From positions 1 to 39,457 of the forward strand of contig CANOSM010000019.1 of assembly GCA_947569365.1 (NCBI GenBank): a stretch of 39,457 nucleotides of DNA, in the 5' to 3' direction. Position 1 is the first letter of the stretch. Each line of letters begins with the position of its first letter. Made by a program: the position numbers and the translations under genes. Below the pieces are notes generated by a model. That model made no database searches. It saw nothing but the letters and a program-made list of their open reading frames with translations, and was not told the DNA's origin. Source of the stretch: an uncultured Clostridium sp. Lineage in GTDB: Bacteria > Bacillota > Clostridia > TANB77 > CAG-508. This document shows positions 18,156 through 27,093 of the stretch, piece by piece.

Positions 18156-18983
18156 TTATAAAGTTTTACTTAATTTGGTTACATCAAATTTTCTATATAT
18201 ATTTTCTTGTGCTATATGCCAAAGCTCAAGAGATTCATCAAGTACATTTTTTTGCTTTCTAAGTATATTATATTCTTTTATTATTTCATCTAGATAATTA
18301 AATCCTGTTAAAAGTTCTTTTTCTATCATTTTTCCCCAACCAATTTCATCTGAATAAATTTTTGTTTCTTTTAATATTTGTATAGCCTTATTGATATCAT
18401 AATTAATAACATATTGTTCAACCTTTTCAATATTTGGTGTTATCTCTAAAACAGAGAATTGAGCACCAGTAGTTCCAGCGTCACTAATTCCAATTGAACC
18501 AGGAGTGATATATTTTACATTATCTTTCCTAAAAGTATATTGCTTATGTACATGACCAAATATTTTATATTTGCAGTTTTCTATATATTCGTAATTGCAT
18601 TTATGAGATACATATATTTTATTTTTATCATCAATATTAATAGTCAAAGATGAAGGAAGATTTTTAATCCATTCTAGATCTTCTTTGCTTAATGAATTGT
18701 ATGTACATACAATATTGTTTCTTGTTCTTATATTTACTTTATTTGGATCTTTATGTTTATCAAAATCAATTATATAATCCTCTCTATTTCCAGAGATGAT
18801 ATAACATGTATATTTTTTTTCATATTCTCTTATTAAATTTATTACCTTATGAGAATCTGGAAAATCTGTTATATAATCACCACACCAAATTATTGCGTCA
18901 AAATTAATATTTTTAATTTCATTAATACAAGCTTCTAATGCAGTATAATTTGCATGAATATCACTAAGTATTAAAAATCTCAT
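18156..18983 (-). CDS. Calcineurin-like metallophosphoesterase
   Basis: 275 residues; on the minus strand the ATG is preceded by TTGGAGGT. Metal-binding motifs are in family order: SDIHAN (D8, H10), WCGDYITD, SGNRED, a later VSHK and FGHVHKQ. A central beta sandwich and a helical C-terminal extension of about 80 residues follow. It resembles YfcE/MJ0936-type phosphodiesterases but is longer. It is transcribed alone, convergent with dxr and divergent from the fatty-acid operon. Substrate unknown. Confidence 0.9.
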   Translation of the reverse strand: MRFLILSDIHANYTALEACINEIKNINFDAIIWCGDYITDFPDSHKVINLIREYEKKYTCYIISGNREDYIIDFDKHKDPNKVNIRTRNNIVCTYNSLSKEDLEWIKNLPSSLTINIDDKNKIYVSHKCNYEYIENCKYKIFGHVHKQYTFRKDNVKYITPGSIGISDAGTTGAQFSVLEITPNIEKVEQYVINYDINKAIQILKETKIYSDEIGWGKMIEKELLTGFNYLDEIIKEYNILRKQKNVLDESLELWHIAQENIYRKFDVTKLSKTL

Positions 18984-19029
18984 AAAAAAACCTCCAATGT
19001 ATTAAAAATAAAATTATTATCAATATAAA

Positions 19030-19058
19030 ATTATAACAAAAAAGTTACATTATGACAA
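19030..19058 (-). promoter_or_regulatory. Sigma-A promoter of the phosphoesterase gene
   Basis: On the minus strand TTGTCA (19053-19058) and a perfect TATAAT (19030-19035) are separated by 17 bases, giving a leader of about 40 bases. Confidence 0.75.
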
Positions 19059-19127
19059 TAAAAAACGAAGGTATATAAAATTTGTAAAAAAATGATTTAT
19101 ACTTAAGAAAAATGGAATTACCATATT

Positions 19128-19149
19128 TTAGACTGACCTTTCAGTCTAA
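19128..19149. promoter_or_regulatory. 22-bp operator-like palindrome before the fatty-acid operon
   Basis: TTAGACTGA and TCAGTCTAA are perfect 9-base arms around CCTT, 57 bases before the first ATG of the operon. Length and symmetry suit a TetR- or MarR-type dimer. It does not match the FapR box or the FabT box as I know them. The promoter itself is not clear: only weak -10/-35 candidates flank it. Confidence 0.65.
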
Positions 19150-19206
19150 TGACTTTGAAATGATAAAATGATATAAATATTAAAAAGATTAGGAGATTTT
19201 TTTAGT

Positions 19207-20922
19207 ATGAATAATAAATTCAAAAGAATAAATAATTTAAAAGAAATTATAAATAAAACAGAAGATAAATTTGGAAACAATATAGCATACAAAATAAAAA
19301 CAGAACCAGAAAAATACAAATTAATAACACATAAAGAAGCAAGAGATATGGTAAATGCTTTAGGAACAGCTCTTATAGATATGGGACTAAAGGATAAAAA
19401 AATAGCAATAATTGGAGAAAATAGATATGAATGGGAGATTGCATATTTAAGCATTGTATGTGGTACAGGAATAGTAGTACCACTTGATAAATCACTTACA
19501 GAAAATGAACTTAGAAGTATAATAGACAGATCAGGAGTTGAGGCAATATTCTATGCAGAAAAATATGAAGAATCACTAAATAAAATTAAAAATTTAGGAA
19601 TAGGAAAATTAAAACATTTAATTTCTATGGATCTACAGATTCATGGAAAAGGAATATATTCAGAAAAAGAATTAATAGAAAAAGGAAAAAAACTAATAGA
19701 AAGAGGAGATAGACGATTTATAGATGCAAAAATAGATGAAGATAAAATGAGTATAATGCTATTTACGTCAGGAACTACATCCGCTTCTAAAATAGTTGCA
19801 CTTTCACATAAGAATATATGTTCAAATTTAACAGCAATATCTAATTTATTAGATATAAATTCATCAGATATATTTTTATCATTCTTGCCACTTCATCATG
19901 TATTTGAATGTACAGTAGGATTTTTATTTGCTTTTTACTCAGGAGCACAAATAGTATTTTGTGATGGGATAAGGCATATAGTAGACAACCTACTTGAATA
20001 TAAAGTTTCAGTAATGATATCTGTTCCAGCAATATATGAAAGAATATTTAAAAATATAAGAAAGCAAATAGAAAAAAAAGGTAACTTAAAGAAAATACAA
20101 GAAGATATGGAAAAATATAAAGATGAAACTATTGAAGAGCAAAGAAAAGCATTTAAAGAAATACATGATATGCTTGGAGGAAATCTAAAACTTATGATAA
20201 GTGGAGCAGCAAGTTTAGATGTAAATATAGAGCAAAAATACAGAAAGCTAGGATTTAATCTAATTAAAGGATATGGACTTACAGAAACATCACCAGTAGT
20301 AGCAATAGAAACAAACGAAACTTATAAATTAGGTTCAGTAGGAAAAGCTATTCCAGGAATTAAAGTAGCACTTTCAGATAAAGATGATTCTGGTATGGGA
20401 GAACTTATAGTCAAAGGGCCAATTGTCATGAAAGAATATTATAAAAATGAAGAAGCAACTAATGATGCAATTAGAGATGATTGGTTTTATACAGGAGATT
20501 TAGCTAAAATAGATGATGAAGGATACATATTTATTTGTGGTAGAAAAAAGAGTGTTATTGTACTGAAAAATGGTAAAAATATATTCCCAGAAGAAATGGA
20601 AAATCTACTAAATAAAATTGAAGGAATAGAAGAATCATTTGTCTATGGAAAAAGAATGTCAGAAGAAGATGAAAACGATATAAAAATTAATGCAAAATTA
20701 GTATATAATGAAGAAATTTGTAAAAATGTATACAAAGTAGAAAGTGAAGAAGAAATAAAAAAAGCAATCTTAGAAAAAGTAAAAGATATAAACAAAATGA
20801 TGCCAAGATATAAATCAGTAAGAGGAATTAGCTTATCTAAAGAAGCATTAATAAAAACATCTACTGGAAAAATAAAAAGACAAATGAATTTAGAAGTAAT
20901 AAATAAGGAAGTAGTATGTTAG
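19207..20922 (+). CDS. AMP-forming acyl-CoA/acyl-ACP synthetase
   Basis: 571 residues, start ATG 19207 behind AGGAG. It is an ANL-superfamily enzyme: AMP-binding loop FTSGTTSASK, a substrate-pocket region around FLPLHHVFECTVG, adenine motif GYGLTETSPV, ribose motif YTGDLAKIDDEG, hinge GRKKSVIVLKNGKNI and C-terminal catalytic Lys in STGKIKR. Being first gene of a fatty-acid synthesis operon, it most likely activates exogenous fatty acids as acyl-ACP or acyl-CoA for lipid synthesis. The usual Gly-Lys of the loop (TGxPK) is altered to SAS-K, but the Lys is kept. Its end overlaps birA by seven bases. Confidence 0.88.
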   Translation: MNNKFKRINNLKEIINKTEDKFGNNIAYKIKTEPEKYKLITHKEARDMVNALGTALIDMGLKDKKIAIIGENRYEWEIAYLSIVCGTGIVVPLDKSLTENELRSIIDRSGVEAIFYAEKYEESLNKIKNLGIGKLKHLISMDLQIHGKGIYSEKELIEKGKKLIERGDRRFIDAKIDEDKMSIMLFTSGTTSASKIVALSHKNICSNLTAISNLLDINSSDIFLSFLPLHHVFECTVGFLFAFYSGAQIVFCDGIRHIVDNLLEYKVSVMISVPAIYERIFKNIRKQIEKKGNLKKIQEDMEKYKDETIEEQRKAFKEIHDMLGGNLKLMISGAASLDVNIEQKYRKLGFNLIKGYGLTETSPVVAIETNETYKLGSVGKAIPGIKVALSDKDDSGMGELIVKGPIVMKEYYKNEEATNDAIRDDWFYTGDLAKIDDEGYIFICGRKKSVIVLKNGKNIFPEEMENLLNKIEGIEESFVYGKRMSEEDENDIKINAKLVYNEEICKNVYKVESEEEIKKAILEKVKDINKMMPRYKSVRGISLSKEALIKTSTGKIKRQMNLEVINKEVVC

Positions 20923-21491
20923 AAAATTTAGAAACAGAATTTATTGGTAGAAAAGAGATTTTTTATAAAGAAATTGATTCAACTCAAAAAGAAATTTGGA
21001 GAAGAATAGAAAATAAAAAAATAGAAGATGGAACAATTATAATTGCAGATATTCAAAGTAGCGCAATAGGAACTCATGGAAGGATCTGGTATACAGACGA
21101 AGAAAATAATATAGCATTTTCTATCTATTTAAAACCAAATTGCATAGTAAGTAAGCTAAATGGAATAACAATAGAAATTGCACAAATTTTAGTAAATATA
21201 TTTAAAGACAAATATAATATTAAACTTGAAATAAAAAAGCCAAATGATTTAGTAGTAAACAATAAAAAAATAGGAGGCATTTTAACAGAAACAAAACTAA
21301 ATGGAGAAATAGCTAAATATATGGTAATAGGAATAGGAATAAATGCAAATAAAACAAAGTTTAATAAAGAAATATGTGATATAGCAAGTTCTATAAAAAA
21401 AGAATTTGGAGTTATAGTAGATAGACAAATAGTAATTGAAGAGTTTTGTAATCAATTTGAGAAAAGCTATAAAGAAAAAATAGAAAAATAA
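20916..21491 (+). CDS. birA: Biotin--[acetyl-CoA-carboxylase] ligase, short form
   Basis: 191 residues. Core catalytic motifs are present: IDSTQKE, GTHGRIWYT in place of the usual GRGRxGR-W loop, IKKPNDLVVNNKKIGGIL (the conserved KWPND-KIGGIL) and the GIGINAN strand. There is no N-terminal DNA-binding domain, so it is not a BirA repressor, and the C-terminal SH3-like domain is short or missing. It attaches biotin to AccB, encoded five genes downstream, so the operon carries its own activation enzyme. It overlaps the synthetase gene, indicating translational coupling. Confidence 0.88.
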   Translation: MLENLETEFIGRKEIFYKEIDSTQKEIWRRIENKKIEDGTIIIADIQSSAIGTHGRIWYTDEENNIAFSIYLKPNCIVSKLNGITIEIAQILVNIFKDKYNIKLEIKKPNDLVVNNKKIGGILTETKLNGEIAKYMVIGIGINANKTKFNKEICDIASSIKKEFGVIVDRQIVIEEFCNQFEKSYKEKIEK

Positions 21492-21507
21492 TAATAGGAG
21501 AAAAAGT

Positions 21508-22449
21508 ATGAAAATAGGATTTTTATTTCCAGGGCAAGGAGCTCAAACAGTAGGAATGGGAAAAGATTTATATGAAAATTATAAAGAAGTAAGAGATATT
21601 TATGAAATTATAAAAGAAAGTACAGAGGTAGATGTTAAATCTCTAACCTTTGACAGCACAGAAGAAGAATTAAACCAAACAAAAAATACACAAATTTGTA
21701 TACTTACAATGTCTTTAGCAATACTTAAATTATTAGAAAAAGAAGGAATAAAAGCAGATGTATCTTTAGGACTAAGTCTTGGTGAATATTCTGCATTAAT
21801 ATATAGCAAAGTTTTAGATATAAAAATAGGAGCTTACCTTGTAAAGAAAAGAGGAGAATATATGCAAAACCTTCTTCCAGAAGGTGAGTGGTCAATGGCT
21901 GCTATTATGGGACTTGATGAAACAGAAGTAGAAAATGTATGTAAAAAAGTTACAAAAGGATTTGTAGTTCCAGTAAATTATAATACACCAAAACAAATAG
22001 TTATATCAGGAGAGAAAGAAGCAGTAGAAGAAGCTGAAATAATTGCAAAAGAAGTTGGAGCTAAAAAAGTAAGAGTACTTAAAACATCAGGACCATTTCA
22101 TACAGAAAAATTAATAGAAGCATCAAATGCTTTAAGAAAAGAAATGGAAAATATTGAATTTGGAAAATTTGAAACAGAAGTTATTAAAAATTTAGATGGG
22201 GATATGTATAAACAAAATGATGATATAAAAGATATATTAGCAAAACATATTATATCTCCCGTAAGATTTTCAAAGGGACTTAAAAAAATGATAGATATGG
22301 GAGTAGATACATTTATAGAAGTAGGACCTGGAAAGACTTTATCTGGATTTGTAAAGAGAATAGAGACAGATAAAGAAATAAAAATATTCAATATAAATGA
22401 TGTTGAAACTTTAAATAATACAGTAAGTCAAATAAAAAATAATAATTAG
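21508..22449 (+). CDS. fabD: Malonyl-CoA:ACP acyltransferase
   Basis: 313 residues, ATG 21508 behind TAGGAGAA. It opens with FLFPGQGAQTVGMG; nucleophile S90 is in GLSLGEYSAL, the substrate Arg in KKRGEYMQ, and catalytic H198 in GPFHTEKL. These are diagnostic. It loads malonyl groups onto ACP for chain elongation. No acpP gene is found within this operon, so ACP is encoded elsewhere. It lies 16 bases after birA and 15 bases before fabG. Confidence 0.96.
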   Translation: MKIGFLFPGQGAQTVGMGKDLYENYKEVRDIYEIIKESTEVDVKSLTFDSTEEELNQTKNTQICILTMSLAILKLLEKEGIKADVSLGLSLGEYSALIYSKVLDIKIGAYLVKKRGEYMQNLLPEGEWSMAAIMGLDETEVENVCKKVTKGFVVPVNYNTPKQIVISGEKEAVEEAEIIAKEVGAKKVRVLKTSGPFHTEKLIEASNALRKEMENIEFGKFETEVIKNLDGDMYKQNDDIKDILAKHIISPVRFSKGLKKMIDMGVDTFIEVGPGKTLSGFVKRIETDKEIKIFNINDVETLNNTVSQIKNNN

Positions 22450-22464
22450 AAGGGAAGAATAAAT

Positions 22465-23199
22465 ATGAGTGATGTTGCTTTAATAACTGGAGCCACAAGA
22501 GGGATAGGAAGAGAAATAGCTCTTACTCTTGGAAAAAATGGATATGAAGTAGTTATAAACTATAGAAGTGAAAATCAAGATTTAGAAGATACTATAGAAT
22601 TATTAAAAAAAGAAAATATCAAATTCTATACAGTTAAGGGAGATGTATCAAGCTATGAAGATTCAGAAAGATTTGTAAAAGAGGCAATAGAAAAGGCTGG
22701 AAAAATAGATGTACTTATAAATAATGCAGGAATTACAAAAGATACATTAATAGCTAGAATGAAAAAAGAAGATTTTGAGTCAGTAATAGATGTTAATTTA
22801 GTAGGAACATTTAATGTTACTAAAAATGTAATAAGCCACATGATTAAAAATAGAAAAGGCAGGGTAATAAATATTTCATCAGTAGTTGGAGTTTCTGGAA
22901 ATGCAGGACAGACAAATTATTCTGCATCTAAAGCAGGAATAATTGGATTTACAAAAAGCTTAGCAAAAGAAGTTGGATCTAGAAATATTTTAGTTAATGC
23001 AGTAGCTCCAGGATTTATAGAAACAAATATGACAGATGTATTAAAAGATAATATAAAAGAAGAAATAGAAAAAGCAATACCACTTAAAAGAATGGGAACT
23101 CCAAAAGATGTAGCAAATGTTGTTAAATTTTTAGCATCTGAAGATGCTTCATATATAACAGGTCAAGTTATAAATATAGATGGCGGAATGGTAATGTAA
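22465..23199 (+). CDS. fabG: 3-oxoacyl-ACP reductase
   Basis: 244 residues, short-chain dehydrogenase fold. NADPH loop is TGATRGIGRE (8-17), NNAGIT is at 86-91, and the catalytic set is S139, Y152 and K156 (NYSASKAG). It ends with the FabG-type YITGQVINIDGGMVM. It reduces 3-oxoacyl-ACP in each elongation cycle. Position between fabD and fabF is standard for Firmicutes. Confidence 0.96.
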   Translation: MSDVALITGATRGIGREIALTLGKNGYEVVINYRSENQDLEDTIELLKKENIKFYTVKGDVSSYEDSERFVKEAIEKAGKIDVLINNAGITKDTLIARMKKEDFESVIDVNLVGTFNVTKNVISHMIKNRKGRVINISSVVGVSGNAGQTNYSASKAGIIGFTKSLAKEVGSRNILVNAVAPGFIETNMTDVLKDNIKEEIEKAIPLKRMGTPKDVANVVKFLASEDASYITGQVINIDGGMVM

Positions 23200-23226
23200 T
23201 TTATAAATAGAGAGGAAAGTATAAAG

Positions 23227-24468
23227 ATGGAGAGAAGAGTAGTTATAACAGGTTTAGGAGCTATAAGTCCTATTGGAAATAACATAAAAGAAAATTGGGA
23301 AGGAATTAAAAATAAGAAAAATGGTATTGATAAAATAACATTATTTAATACTGAAACATATAAAGCAACTTTAGCTGGAGAAGTTAAAGATTTTGTGCCA
23401 ACAGACCATTTTGATTTAAAACAATCTAAAAGATTAGATAGGTCATCACAATTTGCTATAATAGCTGCAAGGGAAGCTTTTGAAGATAGTAAAATAACAA
23501 AAGAAAATACTGATTTTGAGAGGATAGGAGTATTTGTAAGCTCTGGAATAGGAGGACTTAGAACAATACAAGAGCAATGTGAAGTAAATGTAAATAAAGG
23601 ACATGGAAGAATTTCACCAATGTTTATACCAATGGCAATAGCAAATATGCCAGCTGGAAATATTGCAATCGATCTAGGATTTAAAGGAGAGTCTATTTCA
23701 ATCGTTACAGCATGTGCATCATCTACACATTCAATAGGAGAAGCATATAAAACAATTAAGTATGGCTCTGAAGATGTAATATTTGCAGGAGGAGCTGAGG
23801 CATCTATTTGTGAAGTTGGTATTGGTGGATTTGAAAATATGAAAGCTTTATCATATTCAGATAATAAAGATAGAGCTAGTATCCCATTTGATAAAGAAAG
23901 AAGTGGATTTGTAATGGGAGAAGGCGCTGGAGTACTTGTACTTGAAGAATTAGAACATGCTAAAAAAAGAAATGCTAAAATATATGCGGAAGTGATTGGA
24001 TATGGTGCTACATCAGATAGTTATCATATTACTTCACCAGACCCAGAAGGAACAGGTGCTGCAAAAGCAATGATAAGAGCTATTGAAGATGCTAGAATAA
24101 ATAAAGAAGATATAGACTATATAAATGCTCATGGAACATCTACACATCTAAATGATGTTTGTGAAACTATGGCTATAAAAAAAGCACTTGGAGAAGAGAT
24201 ATCTTCAAAAGTAATGGTAAGTTCTACAAAAGGAAATACAGGACATTTATTAGGAGCTGCTGGAGCAGTAGAAGCAATATTCTGTACAAAAGCCATTGAA
24301 GAAAAAATAGTCCCACCAACAATTAATTATAAAGAAAAAGATGAAGAATGTGATTTAGATATAGTTCCAAATGAATCAAGAAATAAAGAATTAAATGTAG
24401 TAATGTCAAATTCTTTAGGATTTGGCGGTCATAATGCAAGTATAATTATGAAAAAATATATAGATTAA
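23227..24468 (+). CDS. fabF: 3-oxoacyl-ACP synthase II
   Basis: 413 residues, ATG 23227 behind AGAGGAAA. The condensing-enzyme triad is C163 in VTACASSTHS, H302 in NAHGTSTHLND and H340 in GNTGHLLGAAG. Full length and start (RRVVITGLGAISPIG) match FabF. It performs chain elongation. The initiating enzyme FabH is not encoded in this window. It is followed by accB after 27 bases. Confidence 0.96.
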   Translation: MERRVVITGLGAISPIGNNIKENWEGIKNKKNGIDKITLFNTETYKATLAGEVKDFVPTDHFDLKQSKRLDRSSQFAIIAAREAFEDSKITKENTDFERIGVFVSSGIGGLRTIQEQCEVNVNKGHGRISPMFIPMAIANMPAGNIAIDLGFKGESISIVTACASSTHSIGEAYKTIKYGSEDVIFAGGAEASICEVGIGGFENMKALSYSDNKDRASIPFDKERSGFVMGEGAGVLVLEELEHAKKRNAKIYAEVIGYGATSDSYHITSPDPEGTGAAKAMIRAIEDARINKEDIDYINAHGTSTHLNDVCETMAIKKALGEEISSKVMVSSTKGNTGHLLGAAGAVEAIFCTKAIEEKIVPPTINYKEKDEECDLDIVPNESRNKELNVVMSNSLGFGGHNASIIMKKYID

Positions 24469-24495
24469 TTTTATTTAATTTAGGAGGAATTTAAA

Positions 24496-24939
24496 ATGGA
24501 GTATGATAAAATTAAACAACTAATAGAAGATGTTGGAAACTCAAAACTCGAATCAATAGATATTGATTTTCCAGATGGTACTAAAATAAGTATGAAAAAA
24601 GAAATAACTTCTAAAAAAGTAATAGAAGTTCCACAAACAATAGAAAAAGAAATTAAGGTAAAAGAAGAATATGATTTAAATGATACTACCAAGGAAATTC
24701 CAGAAGGTAATATTGTAAAATCACCAATGGTCGGAACATTTTATTTAAAACCAGCTCCAGATGCAGAACCTTATGTTTCTATAGGAGATAAAATCAAAAA
24801 AGGTGATACACTTTGTATTATAGAAGCAATGAAACTTATGAATGAAATTGAATCAGAATTTGATGGAGAAATAAAAGAAATTTTAGTAAAAGATGGCGAA
24901 AGTGTAGAATATGGTAAACCACTATTTAGAATTGTATAG
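24496..24939 (+). CDS. accB: Biotin carboxyl carrier protein of acetyl-CoA carboxylase
   Basis: 147 residues, ATG 24496 behind TAGGAGGAA. A short N-terminal helix (YDKIKQLIEDV) and a variable linker (about 30-70) lead to a biotinyl domain with biotin-accepting K113 in IIEAMKLMNE and the bacterial AccB thumb motif (SPMVGTFYLKPAPDAEPYV). It carries the carboxybiotin between AccC and AccDA. BirA of the same operon is the expected modifying enzyme. Confidence 0.96.
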   Translation: MEYDKIKQLIEDVGNSKLESIDIDFPDGTKISMKKEITSKKVIEVPQTIEKEIKVKEEYDLNDTTKEIPEGNIVKSPMVGTFYLKPAPDAEPYVSIGDKIKKGDTLCIIEAMKLMNEIESEFDGEIKEILVKDGESVEYGKPLFRIV

Positions 24940-24954
24940 AAAGAGAGATAGAAA

Positions 24955-25380
24955 ATGTTAAATAAAAAAGAAATCGAAAATATTATTCCACAAAGAGATC
25001 CTTTTCTTATGATAGATGAAGTAGAAGAATATGTTCCAGGACAAAGTGCTATAGCTTATAAATATGTAAATGAAAATGAATGGTATTTTAAAGGACATTT
25101 CCCAGGAAATCCTATAATGCCAGGAGTACTTATTACTGAAAGTTTAGCACAAACTGGTGCAATTGCAATCTTAAGTTTAGAAGAAAATAAAGGAAAAAAT
25201 GCTCTATTTGGCGGAATAGATAAGATGAGATTTAAAAAGACAGTAGTACCAGGAGATAAACTAAAACTTGAAGTAAAAATAATAAAACAAAAAGGACCAA
25301 TTGGTATAGGAGAAGCTATAGCTACAATAGATGGAAGTCTTGTAGCAAGAGGTGAACTTACATTTGCAATAGTTGGATAA
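24955..25380 (+). CDS. fabZ: 3-hydroxyacyl-ACP dehydratase
   Basis: 141 residues, hot-dog fold. Catalytic H48 is in GHFPGNPIMPGV and E62 in ITESLAQTGA; the start motif IIPQRDPFLMIDEV is typical of FabZ. It removes water from 3-hydroxyacyl-ACP. The stop codon is joined directly to a hairpin that is better formed on the minus strand, and a 357-base gap then interrupts the operon before accC. Confidence 0.95.
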   Translation: MLNKKEIENIIPQRDPFLMIDEVEEYVPGQSAIAYKYVNENEWYFKGHFPGNPIMPGVLITESLAQTGAIAILSLEENKGKNALFGGIDKMRFKKTVVPGDKLKLEVKIIKQKGPIGIGEAIATIDGSLVARGELTFAIVG

Positions 25381-25420
25381 AAAAAGCCTTACTCTAATCA
25401 TGAATGATTAAAGTAAGACT
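25378..25420 (-). terminator. Minus-strand intrinsic terminator inside the fatty-acid operon
   Basis: Arms 25385-25400 and 25405-25420 pair completely only on the minus strand: two pairs that are G-U there are C-A mismatches on the + strand. On the minus strand the stem is followed by seven Ts (25378-25384). A terminator pointing into the end of fabZ implies a minus-strand transcript coming from the fabZ-accC gap. Confidence 0.7.
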
Positions 25421-25441
25421 AAAGAGAAAATTCCTTAGAAA

Positions 25442-25648
25442 TTAGAATAAAATATCTATTTTAGTATTACTGAGAATATACGTTGTATCTGTACCATCAG
25501 AGATTGAATTATTATTTATATTATTTTGGATGATATTCCAAGAATCTTCGAGTTCGTCAGATGTTGGATGACGTAAGCTGAATTTTTTATGATATTTTGT
25601 AATCGGCTTTTCAGATCTTTCTAAAATAGTTTTCAACTCTGGATGCAC
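25442..25648 (-). CDS. Unrecognised minus-strand ORF in fabZ-accC gap, possibly a 5'-truncated gene
   Basis: A GTG at 25648 opens 68 residues (MHPELKTILERSEKP at the start), but there is no ribosome-binding site before it. The same frame stays open upstream to about 25702 without a normal start codon, adding a hydrophobic stretch (IQIVV type). The composition is protein-like, with a patterned basic segment KYHKKFSLRHP. I do not recognise a family. It ends 22 bases before the minus-strand terminator, which supports it being, or having been, a transcribed gene. It may be the 3' remnant of a gene inserted between fabZ and accC. The rest of the 357-base gap, up to 25737, shows no clear promoter for accC. 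Confidence 0.35.
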   Translation of the reverse strand: MHPELKTILERSEKPITKYHKKFSLRHPTSDELEDSWNIIQNNINNNSISDGTDTTYILSNTKIDILF

Positions 25649-25737
25649 AACTATTTGGATAATGCTAGAAAAACTATTCTTAAAAAGCGAAATGCATGAT
25701 GTAATAAAAAATGCAAATTAAAGTAAGGAGAATAAAA

Positions 25738-27090
25738 ATGTTAAATAAAGTTTTAATAGCAAACAGAGGAGAAATAGCAGTTAGAATTATAAGAGCATGT
25801 AGAGAGATGAACATAAAGACAGTTGCTGTTTACTCTGAAATAGATAAAAATGCAATGCATACAATACTTGCAGATGAATCTGTTTGTATAGGACCAGCAG
25901 ATCCTAGAAAAAGTTATTTAAATTTTAAGAATATAATTGAAGCAGCAAGTATCACAGGAGCAGACAGTATACATCCTGGATTTGGATTTTTATCAGAAAA
26001 TAGTAGATTTGCAAAGATATGTGAAGAATCAAACATAAAATTTATAGGACCAAGTTATAAGGTAATAGATTTAATGGGAAATAAATCTAATGCTAAAGAA
26101 CTTATGAAAAAAGCAGGAGTTCCAGTAATTCCAGGTTCAGAAGGAAGTATAAAAAATATAGAAGAACTAAAAAAGACAGCAGATAAGATAGGATACCCAG
26201 TAATACTTAAAGCTGCTGCTGGTGGTGGTGGAAAAGGCATTAGAATAGTATATGAAAAAGAAAAATTAGAAGAAAACTATAATATAGTAAAACAAGAGGC
26301 AAAATTATCTTTTAATGATGATGAGATATATATTGAAAAATTTGTTCAAAATCCTAGACATGTTGAAGTGCAAATTATGTGTGATGAGCATGGAAACGTA
26401 ATTCATTTAGGTGAAAGAGATTGTTCAGTACAAAGAAAAAATCAAAAGGTTATAGAAGAAACACCATCTACTGCAATTGACGAAAAATTAAGAAATAAAA
26501 TGGGAGAAGCTGCGATAAAAGCTGCAAAAGCAGCAGGATATACAAGTATAGGAACAATAGAATTTCTAGTAGATAAAGATAAAAACTTCTATTTTATGGA
26601 GATGAATACTAGAATACAAGTAGAACATGCAATTACTGAAATGAGAACAGGAATTGATATAGTAAAAAATCAAATAAGAATTGCAGCAGGAGAAGAATTA
26701 AAAATAAAACAAAAAGATGTTGAATTTAGAGGACACTCAATAGAATGTAGAATAAATGCAGAAAATCCTTCTAAAAAGTTTATGCCATGTCCAGGAACAA
26801 TTACAGGACTAAATCTTCCAGGAGGAAATGGAATAAGAATAGATAGTGCAATTTATGAAGGATATACTATACCACCAACATATGATTCTATGATTGCGAA
26901 AATAATAACACATGGAGAAAATAGAAATGAAGCAATAAGTAAAATGAAAAGAGCTTTAGAAGAGATAGTAATAGAAGGAGTAGATACAAATATAGACTTT
27001 TTATTTAAAATCATAAAAAATCCTAATTTTATAAGAGGAAACTTTGATACCTCATTTATAGAAAAGGAAATTTTGAAAAAAGAGGAATAA
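25738..27090 (+). CDS. accC: Biotin carboxylase subunit of acetyl-CoA carboxylase
   Basis: 450 residues from ATG 25738, chosen for TAAGGAG at 8 bases; an in-frame ATG at 25711 lacks a site and adds an atypical nine residues. ATP-grasp features: opening KVLIANRGEIAVRIIRA, glycine loop AAAGGGGKGI, ERDCSVQRKNQKVIEE, FMEMNTRIQVEHAITE and GHSIECRINAENP. It carboxylates the biotin of AccB using ATP and bicarbonate. It has its own ribosome-binding site after the long gap but is followed tightly by accD. Confidence 0.96.
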   Translation: MLNKVLIANRGEIAVRIIRACREMNIKTVAVYSEIDKNAMHTILADESVCIGPADPRKSYLNFKNIIEAASITGADSIHPGFGFLSENSRFAKICEESNIKFIGPSYKVIDLMGNKSNAKELMKKAGVPVIPGSEGSIKNIEELKKTADKIGYPVILKAAAGGGGKGIRIVYEKEKLEENYNIVKQEAKLSFNDDEIYIEKFVQNPRHVEVQIMCDEHGNVIHLGERDCSVQRKNQKVIEETPSTAIDEKLRNKMGEAAIKAAKAAGYTSIGTIEFLVDKDKNFYFMEMNTRIQVEHAITEMRTGIDIVKNQIRIAAGEELKIKQKDVEFRGHSIECRINAENPSKKFMPCPGTITGLNLPGGNGIRIDSAIYEGYTIPPTYDSMIAKIITHGENRNEAISKMKRALEEIVIEGVDTNIDFLFKIIKNPNFIRGNFDTSFIEKEILKKEE

Positions 27091-27093
27091 AAA

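Noticed and set aside
18088..18297. 69-residue ORF from GTG 18088 as a gene
   Set aside because: More than half of it is the antisense of the phosphoesterase gene, and the rest is an inverted repeat, although a ribosome-binding site is present.
19128..19149. FapR or FabT binding site
   Set aside because: The arms and spacing do not match the consensus sites I know for either regulator, so only a generic operator is claimed.
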